Origin: Sphagnum compactum
Lineage: Eukaryota > Bryophyta > Sphagnopsida > Sphagnales
Direction of reading: 5' to 3'
NCBI GenBank assembly: GCA_965153455.1
Contig: OZ234502.1
Span: 2,583,267 to 2,647,266 of the forward strand
Length of the DNA stretch: 64,000 nt
Shown piece by piece: positions 13,101 through 24,000 of this stretch. Position numbers and translations under genes: made by a program. Position 1 is the stretch's first letter, and every line of letters starts with the position of its first letter. The notes under the pieces were generated by a model that was not told the DNA's origin, did no database searches, and saw only the letters and a list, made by a program, of their open reading frames with translations.

Positions 13101-16100
13101 TCAATTTGTTGCATTTTTGTTGAGTGGTAATTATCTATGACGAAAGCACTTTAGGGTTTGCATTGCAATTGATTTGTGTCAAGTGTTGTATAATGTGACA
13201 AACTCACAAAGGACTGTAAGTATTCAAAGGGTGTTTTGGTGTGCAACAAACATCTAGTGTTCTATTGCAAGTGTGGTTAAAGGTCACTATGGGTATAGTC
13301 AAGGAGGGTAGCACTAGATATGAGGGTGGATAATGCATGTTTCGCAAAAAGCAATGTCATCACATGCAATGAATGAGAGTTTGTTTTGGTGCAACACAAT
13401 CGTTGTGTTGTTGCTCTACAATTATTGTGTAGTTCCCCCAAACTTGCAACAAATTACTTACAATGAACTTTTGCAAGTACTTGTAGTTGTGATTTAGTTT
13501 GTGTTTTACAACTTTTTTAAATTGAATCTCATACATCCCTATAAAAATCCACCTCTATAACCTTTCTTATTGTCCTCCTTTGTAGGTTTAATTCCAAATT
13601 CCAGAGAGCTATACTCTGAGAGTTGGGGTCTTGAGCATGCTTTCTCCAACCCAACCTGTCCTTCACCAACTTGTTCTTATTGGACCTGTTAATATATATT
13701 ACAACACACCCAAAATATTGTCTCCATCACAACAAAATTCTCCAACCTTTCTTGCCTTCTCTTTATTTCCAATCATAACTAAATACATCAAGAGGCATAG
13801 ATTCACCACCCAACCGCGAAAGTGGGAGGGCATCTACATTCTCAAAACTTTTTCACTAACTATTGTTCTTTGTTTCTAAGGAGCTCAAGAAAAAGACAAA
13901 AACTTATATGTTCCTTCCTCTCGTTCTTGATCATGTAGCGCTCCTCACATTCTCCATCGTGCCTCACTAATCTATTATTAGTAACTTTTTAACTCTATAT
14001 AAAATCTATAGCCTACACCTTTTAGGTCTGCCATCACTTGTTCACTTGTGCTCCCATCACACTTCTTAGCTTGTTCCCTATCACTTTTGAAAGGATGTTA
14101 CAATCCCACTCCCACATGTTGTGTTCTTTTGAAAAGTTGTAGTGGTTATCATCAATTGGCTCAAAATTTCTAGTTATTGATCATTCACAACTTTGAACAC
14201 CCATGGTTCAACATTGGAAAAAATTTCTATCAATTCAAATTGAAGAACAAATGTATGATGAACAATAGTTCATGAACATGTTTGTTCACAAAAATGCCAA
14301 CTTTACAAATAATAAAAACACAAACACTAAATCATCCATGGTGGTTCTAGCACCAAGAGATTTCTTAGTTTGACTAAAAATAAGTAGTTTAAGCATGACA
14401 TGATCTAGTTTTAAATTGTAATTTCCTATTTTGTAAACATCTATAATTTTGTTATTACATATTTCATAATGTTATGTGGACAAAACTTATGCAAGTTATA
14501 GATTATTGTAAATGCAATAGACATGCCCAAGGGTTTTTTTTATCATATTTTCACCCATGTTGATGTTACATTATCGTTTTCATGTGCATTCAATACAAGA
14601 TAAAAATGGATAAATGTGAATATATATATTTTTTAGGAATTTACCATGTTTTCACTTAAATGGCAATTTTATCCATAAATGCAACATAAAATATGAAAAG
14701 GTTTTATTCAATTTTCAAATTTTAGATGATACATTCAATGAGTCATGCCAATGAATTATTTATATGAAATGAATAAACCAAATTTAAAACATAAATTTCA
14801 AAATGAGATTAAAATATGGTATGAACAAAATTATAAAGATGGTGATGGCAACAAGGAGCCATTGGATGAATTTAGTTAGTTAATGATTAGTTACTTAACA
14901 TAATTTTATCCCATTAACTAACTAACATCCCACTAACTAATGTTTATTTCAATTACCAATTCCGGATAAAATATTGCAACCGATGAGGTTCAAGGATTTA
15001 ATCATGTTTATATGTTGAAATAAATGTGGCTCTTTTAATTCAATATCACATATTTTTGGAGGTGATAATCCATAATTAATCAGTTTAAATATGTATTAGA
15101 AAATCCAATATTGTGTTTTTAACTTTTAGTGATGAGCAATCTAATGTGTAATGGAGTGATTTTAAAACTACACATTTGTTCCACACACTTGAAAATAGTT
15201 TAAAATAATATCAAGGTTTCATCAATAGATGTAAGAATCCTTGGAAATAATGTCCCACAAAATATACAATTATATTCATGCAATGAATTATAATCAAAAT
15301 TGACACATGTCCCATTTGATTATACAACCTTATTGTTTTATATTAAAGGTGTCATTTATTGTCTTATTTGACTAAATGTCACACTGACCAAGTGATTAAA
15401 GAGGTCACTCTAGTCAATTAAAGCAATAGACAATAACATGTCACTTTAACAATTAAGGCTTCTAATCAAAATGCCCCAAATTCTAATCAAATGGACACTT
15501 TAGTTAAGTTAGAATGGCTTAAAAAGCTATGAATTCTTGTAATGTTATGTGACTACACTTTTAGTCATAAAATTGTTCGCAAATGACCATGCCACATAGG
15601 TTGAATGTTAATTAGATGAAAAGTTGGTATTACTCACACCTTAATGAGACTCCCATTTCAATTGGGTGCCACATAATGTCTTTCGTGATTAATTGTTCAA
15701 AACAGTCAGACATTGTAACAAACACATGTGACATCTATAACTAAAAATTAATCATAAAACCAATCGTTGCTATGGGAATTCCTTGTAATCTAAATGGCTC
15801 CAAATTATATGTGACATGCAATGTATATGTTTTATATACAACCATTTTAAATCTTGATTTTCAGCTCAAAATTAAGATGGTTGTAAAACACTTTACATCT
15901 TGATCATTTGTTTAAATTTTGACCATTGGATTGGGGTGGAACAATTAAAATGTTTGCATAAAATTGTACATTGGAAAAAATACCTTTAAATATTATATTT
16001 ATTTTTTACACTTCACAACATTTTCCTAAAATGGGGTAACCCTAATGTGTTTTTACCTCACCATAGTATGTTATGTTAAATAGTTAGTTACTAATATCTA

Positions 16101-16849
16101 TTTTGATTTGGAATTCTGTACAAAACATGAGGTTGGAAATGGGATTTGTTTTACTTTCCCTCTAATTCTACAACTATGTGTTACCTAGTTTTTTTTTGAA
16201 TTCATATTGGAACCAAACTTTTCAATACATTATTGTGATTCTATGTATGACTCAAAAAATTCAAAATCCAATTAAACTATGTGCCTACTTGTTTATCCTT
16301 ACAAATCTTGTGAAAACCTTACCTTGGAGTACTATTGTGTTTGAAATCAGGCATCTCCACGCAAATCATGGAATTATTGTTGCATATCAATCTTTCCTAT
16401 TGTTTATGAAGTAATAATTATAGGTGGGTAAATCCACATACAATGGGCTAAAATGGCAATGCAATCATTCACTCAATCATATGCCACTAACCTTCCAAAC
16501 TGAAATATAATAATGAATGTATAAATTTTATAAGGACATGGTTAATTCATCTAATAAATGAATATTACCATGTGCACATCTCAAGAGGTGAATGCCTAAT
16601 GGGTCAATGGGTTTTATACATATGTATTGGAAAAGGCTTGCCATTGATAGATGGGGGAACCTTAGTCGAATTCCAAAGGTTGTAAAACATATAGTTAATG
16701 GTAAGTGAAATATGGGGATGATTGGTCAAATTGTCTACCATGTTCATATTTTTAGGCCCAAACATGAAAGGAGGTGAGTTCGATGTACTTCAAACACCTT
16801 GTTAGAAAAAATGTTAGAAAAGGTATGTTAATGGACACATTCTAAAATG
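7111..16849. other. Intergenic DNA, no gene seen
   Basis: Apart from the GGTTCC-type tracts I see short low-complexity runs: (AAATT)n near 9485-9510, a G run near 9945-9960 and (TC)n near 12174-12191. No convincing exon, transposase or RNA gene was found. From about 13 kb the AT content rises further. Confidence 0.45.
12380..12790. repeat. Degenerate GGTTCC/CCAGTT-rich tract
   Basis: Many near-repeats of GGTTCCAGTT, CCAATTCT and GGAACC are packed here. A shorter related tract, with the complementary GGAACC-type motifs prominent, lies at about 7250-7410. Such tracts often belong to the insides of DNA transposons, but no transposase or ends were identified. Confidence 0.5.
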
Positions 16850-18340
16850 GAGTCCTACAAATGTTTAAAACAATTTACCCACAAATTGCTTTAAAAGGAA
16901 GAATGCATGTTTAAACCAAAGTGGGTAGTAGTAGATCACAAGACACCAATCAATGTTGTTGAAACGAGAAAACACCATTGTTTACATGGCCCATAAACTC
17001 AAGAAGGAATGAATGGGTGTTGATTCAATGAAAACATGAAAGCAAGGATGGTGGCAATAAGGCCCAACTATCTATGAATGCATCTAGAATAATGCAAAAT
17101 GATGATATGAGGCCAACATCCTATAAAAAAGATGAGGAAGGAAAGTTGGTGACAAAGCAATGCCTTTGAGGATTTTCAAAAAGCTATGGGCCAACAAGAT
17201 GTTGGAACACTTAAATGAAAGCAAGGTCAAATGATAAGAGGTGCAACGTGAAATCCAAAGTAGGGGGTATGATTTGAAAAAGGTAAGAATGTCATTATGC
17301 AAAACATTGTGTTAAAGGATCCCATATGCTATTTGGGTATCACTTAATCTTGGAAGTAAATCAACATAACTAGTGTCTTTTAATAAGGAATTTTGGGTGA
17401 AAAAGGAAATGAATGAGGAAGATCCTATTGGGACACTTAAAACTTTGATTCCCTGTTGAAGATGTTAAATGAAGATGGGGTTTTGAAATTGACAAGGAAA
17501 CTTAATGGTAACCAAGTTACATATTTGTGTAAAAAGACCTAAGGATTGGATTTGGAAGGCTAAATAGTCAAAATCTTGAATGACTTCACAAGAAGGGCCT
17601 AAAATATGAGTGTCATCAATTATGGTGGTGAATAACAAGAAAGGAAATAAGTAGTTGTGGTGTGTAATGTTTGAAAATGGGCAATGGTAATTAATGGCCC
17701 CTTTAAAAGATTACCTTGACAATCGAGTTCCCATGGTTAATGGGATGATGGTAGCTTCACATTCAAAAATATATTGGGTGGAATATAAAGGGGATTCAAA
17801 ACATAAAACGTGAGGATAAAAAGGACAAGTTGGGGTGATTTCACCTCCAAGCACTCGTAATTCTTGGAACATAACCCTTCTAGAAACATAATTTAATGCA
17901 TTGTCCATGTCAATTTGTAAAACCACCCAATCAGGATGTAAATCAAAGGCACATTTAATGTCACAAACCATTATTTCACATCCTTCTTTAGTGGCAACTC
18001 CAAATTAGTAAAAGGATAAATGCATTGAAAAAACATTTCAAGATTGCAAACACATAGTGCAATTAATGAAACAATATAATTTTTTTCAATTATGATAGGT
18101 CATACTCCACTAGAATGTTTGGGCCTTGTTAAAAGACGTGATTCACCTAAAACACAAGCAATAAAATGATGATATGGCTACATGCAATGTGAAAACATAA
18201 CTTAAATAACTACAAGAAATCATTTATTAAATCTTCAAGGTGGAAACAATCACAAAGGTGTTCAAAGACCATGTTTAACGGGCCATTGGCAAACAAGTAA
18301 GGCATATGGTTGAATGCCACTTCAAATGAGTCATGAGGTT
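16850..18340 (-). pseudogene. Decayed non-LTR-type reverse transcriptase, copy 1
   Basis: Translating the minus strand and allowing frameshifts and stops gives ordered fragments of one reverse transcriptase: MVFEHLCDCFHLEDLINDF (about 18270-18210), FGVATKEGCEIMVCDIKCAF, then DLHPDWVVLQIDMDNAL (motif A, D present), FQELRVLGG, ATIIPLTMGTR, IDDTHILGP (motif C, DD at about 17615), VPIGSSSFISFF and a later SWALLPPSLL fragment. The longest intact piece is 17971-17711. I recognise this pattern from LINE-like reverse transcriptases in plant genomes. Several stops and frameshifts show the copy is dead. Both ends are unclear, and no poly-A tail or target duplication was found. Confidence 0.75.
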
Positions 18341-20399
18341 CTTTGCCCTTTTTGGTGTGAGGCGGTGGGGATGTGTGCATATAAGCATGATTTTGAAAAA
18401 CCTATATGGAAGGCCCCTAGGATGTTCAAATTTGAAATCCAATTCCAAGCTATGGCAAGAGAATAAGGAATAGAAATTGAAGAGAAAAATGAATTATATG
18501 TGATGGCGGTATGGAATGGTTGACATGAACAAAAATGTTAGTATAAATTATGTTGAGTGAATTCATGATCACAAGATGGACAAAGTGCACATTCATGGTA
18601 TATTTTGTGTCAAAAATGAATGAAATGGACTTTGGTGTATGAGTTGTGATATAAATTTTATGTTTTAAAAAAAGAATAATGTTTGTAGATGTGTTCGGAA
18701 AACAAGTTTGGGGATCAATTGGGTGTGAAATTTGGGGCATAGTAAGGTGAATTGATGTTCGAAAAGGGTGTTGGGTTGCTATGGGATGACAGAAAAAGGT
18801 TGTTGCAACAACAAAGTGATGGGAAATGGTGGCAATTATGAAATAGGAAATTGAGAAGTAGATGTTTATCACCATCTGCTTAGTTTCAATTCACTAATGA
18901 ATAAGGGGTTCAATAAAAAGGGACACGGTGCAAGATGGTCGGGGCAATTGGTTCTCATATCAATAGTCAAAAGGGTGAAACACAAAGATGAAAGAATGAT
19001 CACACACCTAACGCCTACCCTAAATAGTCGTGGGGTGATTACTTATCTCAAGGTTGTAATCACTTTACAACTTGATTGTCGAGAACTTGTTGCACATATA
19101 ATAGTTTTATTCACACCTTGGGCATATGGATAGCCTCCAAAAAATTTGATTACATAAGTTCTTGATTTGCTTTTACACCCATTGCACTTGTCCCCAAGAT
19201 TTCAATCACATAAACAAATTGCAAATTTGGCTTTGCATGTAACAAAAATGAATTTCGAATTTTTTTTAAAAAGTGATATTTTAAAATTTATTGTTTCTTA
19301 TTATTATAAACACTATTGTGTTAAAATTTGATATTGTGGCCATAACTCAATTCCAAAACATGGCACGTCGTGATTACACATCAAGCCATGTCTAGTTGAA
19401 ACACACGATGCACCTATTCAAGTTTTGATACCCAAGTTTAGTGGTTAAACATGACTTTGGTATCAAGCTTAATGAAGACCACAAACTTCCAAAATTCAAA
19501 GGTGTGGGGTGATAGTGCACCAATATCTAATGCCACCGCAATTAGGTACACTAACCTAAAGGGTTAGCATGTATTGACAAATTGTAAGAAATTTTGTCGC
19601 AACACAACATCATGATCACACCTTCATCTACTTCCATCTCCACTACACATAACTAAACATTATTGTTTTTTTGGTAATATTAGTTTGTTCAACTAGTTCA
19701 CATAGTCCAAAATAAAAAATTATGTACGATGAATTTAAACTAATTATTTGCATTAAAAATAGGTCAAGCTTTGACCTTTTTAAAAAGTTATATTTATCTA
19801 CCTAGAGTATTTGAACTTGTTTCGAGTTGAACATTCGTTGAATTCCAAAGCAATTCTAGCAAAATGTTGAACCTTTGATCTGAAAACCTTAGAACCTAGA
19901 CCTAACCTACCGAAAGTAAAAAACCTACCAAATTTGGTTAAGACCAAGGCAAGGGTGATCTTTTAAGACTTTTTGAATCTACATTAACGGGTAATGAATA
20001 GAGGTTAGAAATTACTACACACTTCCAAGTCTCTCAAAAAAGATGCCTGATATCAAATGGGCATAATAATACCATGTTGAATTTTGAAAGGATTCTACAG
20101 AAGGTGAATCTATTTGAGTAAACAAATAATATGAACTCACAAGACTCAAGTTCATAAGTTCAAAGGATAACAAACTTATACGTCAAATGCACGGTTTGAC
20201 TATTTACGTAACTTATTGAAGTTGTCTGAAATAAAACATAAAGATTGAGAATATGAATATTGCAACACAAAAACTCAAATACAGAATACAATTCAAAGGA
20301 TGGGAGACGGTTTTGAGGCCATAAATTTATACAAGAACCAAACATAATAGAATTCTGATTGAATAAGGTTTGGTGGAGGAACATCTATCACATGGAGGA
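18341..20399. other. Intergenic DNA with a dispersed degenerate repeat
   Basis: The part at about 19660-20020 shares ordered blocks with 58930-59240 (AGTT(C/G)AACTA, TTATGTAC, AGGTCAAG, (C/G)TACCTA(G/A)AG, AACCTACCAA) and is probably an old repeat. The 141-residue minus-strand frame at 18450-18875 lies just upstream of the reverse transcriptase remnant but has no recognisable domain. Confidence 0.4.
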
Positions 20400-21033
20400 T
20401 TATGAAAACAAAGTACAGATACATACCTCACTTGTATGTTGCTGCTGCCAAAACAGAATTCTGCTGGAGGCAGTTTGATGGAACTATGTAGTGAGCATCA
20501 CTAACCCTTTCTACCATTTGTTGGGTTTTTCAATGATGTGCGCCCTATTATTCGGCATCTGCCACCACTGAGTGATTCGAGCTTGGTTGGAATTTTGCCT
20601 CCCAGCTCAGAATTCTCTAATCTCTATTCTTCCCAGTACAAGCTGCAGGGGGCAAAGAACGGGTTGGGATCCAGCCAGTTCATAGATCCACAACATAATT
20701 CTTGTTCTTGGCATGCATCTATCCAATTGGGATGCAATGCAGAAAAGCACCAAGCTACACTACCCAACAGCTATAATTTCACTAAGGTGATGGGGATGAT
20801 GATTACCCATGCTCAGTATATGTATTCCAATGCTGATGAGCCCATTCCTCATGGGTCCCAGAGATACTAACAACCCAATTCCATAAAAGCTATCTTGCCT
20901 CAAGTCTGCTGATTTTGAACAGACACATTTGAGGGGGCAGCACATGTGAGATTTCAATGAAAGATTTCAATGGCGAGGTATGATGAGTTTTTACACCGAG
21001 AAGACAGGAGCGCACCAAGAGGAGACAAGCAGA
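20400..21033 (-). other. Presumed 3' UTR and downstream DNA of VPS39
   Basis: This stretch follows the VPS39 stop codon. It is less AT-rich than the DNA further left. Open frames on the plus strand here (20538-20870, 20980-21228) run antisense to the UTR and resemble nothing I know. The polyadenylation site cannot be placed with confidence. Confidence 0.5.
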
Positions 21034-24000
21034 TTATGGGCCTGCTGCAGGCTTAGACTGGGGATCCCGGAAACACACAAAGTGCACAAGGGTGCCATTG
21101 GGATAAACAGCAAACACACTGCTCCCAATGCGTTTGTGACAAATGGAGCATGTTCGATCACTGGTGACTTTCACCATTCGTTTCCGGGCCTGCATTCGCT
21201 CTTCCTGAACCTGCAAATGCTCTCATAAAGATCAAACTCCAAAATGATCTCAATTGTCCAACAACATGTAGATGCCCAAGCGTATGCTCCTAAGAGCTGC
21301 TGACAAAAACAATGCCAAAAGGAAATTGTGAAGCAATAATAGTACCTGAAGACTTTCAGTACGTCGTAAATTTTTTATCACTGCAGCATTACGATGGGCT
21401 TCACTTGATTTCCGTAGCAAGGGCTCTAGAAACGGAATCAGTTGCTGCAGCAAAAACCACTTCAAATAAATAAACCCAATTGATAAGCAGTAAGACATAA
21501 GTTTCTGTAGCTCTGGATAGGTGGTTCAGAAAAACTCGTGTACCTGTAGCTTGGTATCAGAGGGGAGCATGCGGAGGGCTTGCGCACCATCAAGACGCTC
21601 CCATCTGCTGCTAAGTAAGCCAAGAGCCTCCTCAAGCATTATTCCTTCTGCACTTACAGTGCTCTGTTGCTCCAGTGTCTCTGCCTCCCCTTCACTGCGG
21701 CCACTATCCACTGCACTCTCACTGCTCACACTTTGTCCACTGTAATATGCACCTGAATAGTCATGTAGCATCCCAGATCTTCCATCAGATCCATATGTGA
21801 GCCTTTTCTCATAGTCAAGCTAGTATGTGGAAACTGCACAGTTGCAAAAACCAACAGCTGCAACAACATTCTGCAGCTGGAAGACTACTGAAGCTTTTAC
21901 CTTCCTCAATTTGTGCAATCTTCTTGGTCCCTTTCATCCTTGGAGGTACATTGGTCCTCTGATTCACAGAACCTCGCAAAGGTGCCAGACTAGCTATGGA
22001 CCGATCAAACTCATTGATGGCTGCTTGTGGCTTGAGATAGACATCAAGCAGAGTCAAGTAGATGTTGGCAGCTGCTGGATCCTTTGGCTGAGAGCCCAGG
22101 GCCAATGGTGACAATGTGTTCGTGCTATTCCAAAGTCCAGGACTTGATGACTGGAACACACGGTCACAGTACGCCAGCGCTCGCTCAGGTTCATGAAGCT
22201 GGAGTGACAAAATCCCATGTTAATAATCAAGGCCCTGATCAATCATCCTTGATTTCAGGCTTGTCAGGGACTTTGCGTAGTTCAAAGACAATAATGCACA
22301 GATTACCTTGTGTGCATAAAGAGTGAGAGCTAGGCGGTGTTGCCACATTCGTCCCAATAGAAAGGCCCTCTCCTCATACAGTCCATTGACAGGTAGACGC
22401 TGCAGCACACGCTCAGCATTGTAGGATGAAGATTCCAGGGCAGCCAAGAGCTTTCGGCGAACCTCACTGTGCTGCCGCTCATCCCATTTCCCTTGAGAAT
22501 CGAGATCGCTTCTTTCTTCCAGCACTTTGCTCAAGTAGAGTTGTACCTGAATGAATGGCACACAAAGTCACTACTGCAGGCTGAAAATAACCTCCCATGG
22601 AAGAAGAAGGGCATTGATCGAGGGCACTGTGTGCTGTACCATGAGACTACAGGACTTAGAGATTTCTAACTTCACATGGAACAGAATTTTTGGGTGTAAC
22701 CCATCTGAGAAGATTGACTTGAAAATGTAAGGAAGTTGTGCACTTCTATATATCTAGCTCACAGACTCACCCATGTGAACCAAGAAACAGCTCTTATACT
22801 AGTCAGCTCATAGAGTAATCTAGATATAGAATGTATGTGTAGCTCAGACCTCTTGGGAATCAAACAACCAACAGATGAAGAACATATATAGGAAAAGGTG
22901 GGTTAATACCAGCTCATTTTGAAGGTCTAGTGAGTTAAGCTCAGGATGGTGCTGCATAACTTGCTCCAAGTAAGACATTTGCAGATGAGGTGCATTCTCC
23001 TTGAGGTGTGACAGCACCAGAGCAGGTGGGAGGGGAGGGTCCAAGGTTATGAACAAACTCAGCGCATCCTCTGGATTGTTCTTTAGAATCCATGTTGAGC
23101 AATCCATCACAAGTGAATGTTCCACAGCCTCCAGTGACTGTGTACAACCAAAAAAAAGATGTGTTACACTAGCCTTACAGGAATAGCAGCACATAGTGTT
23201 CCAACATCCAACACACACCTTGCAGCAAACACGATAAAGCATGTTGGACAGTGACAACTTAATCAGTGAGTGATGCACTCTTCTTGTGTACCAGGACAAC
23301 TGTTGACTGACAAGAATGTGAAAAGTGTGTGAGAACCTGGAGATAGTCAACAATTGCTTTGGAACCAAACTGTGTAGGGTCCTTTGGAGGCACAGGGAAT
23401 GACTCTGGATGCTCAGCAAGGCGATTGAGAAGGAGAAGGGCAGGTCGATGATCATGATTGCACTTGTATAACTGCAAAAGTTCCCTGTAATGCCCACCTG
23501 CGAACATGACATCCTCACAAGCTCCTACATCAGCAAAATTGGGTGCACTGAGCAGCTGCAGGGCAGTTGTCAAGTTATCAGTGGCCAGCAATGCCTGGAT
23601 CAGTGCTGTGTCCAACACAATTGCCAGCTCCCTGGCACTGTGCTGCTGCTTCTTTGCTTTTGTTTCCACATCAGGCTCTGCATACTGCCAGACAAGGTGC
23701 ATCAGTAACAAGGGATATCTTTCATAAGAATAGAGAAATCTCCATTCTCACGATGAAGAAAAACCCACAGCAATGTTGACACTTCTTCAAGAAACCACAG
23801 AAAGATCCAAACTATGAAAGACAAAAACAAACAAAAAACAGAAAACCGTGGCATTGGTCACAAGGTAATATTATACACCATTGGATAGATCTCATGCAAT
23901 GTTGGATTCTAGGACTTTGTGGACTGACATCAAAACCCTACAAAAACAAAGCTGTGCTCATAAGGTACTACACAGACTTGTACAGTGGGTGACTAGAGAA

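Noticed and set aside
18450-18875. 141-residue minus-strand frame upstream of the reverse transcriptase
   Set aside because: It is rich in Ile, His, Thr and Ser from AT-rich DNA with no domain, and it is not joined to the transcriptase frame.
20538-20870. 110-residue plus-strand frame
   Set aside because: It lies antisense to the presumed VPS39 3' UTR and has no recognisable domain.
21753-21830. Alternative acceptor ACATACTAG for VPS39 exon 11
   Set aside because: Its phase does not match exon 10. TATTCAG|GTGCATAT restores the frame and gives the family-like IEEGAYYSGQ join.
23138-23336. Possible mini-exon (LSLSNMLYRVCCK) between VPS39 exons 7 and 8
   Set aside because: Joining exon 7 directly to exon 8 aligns with the Arabidopsis protein without a gap, so the extra exon is not needed.
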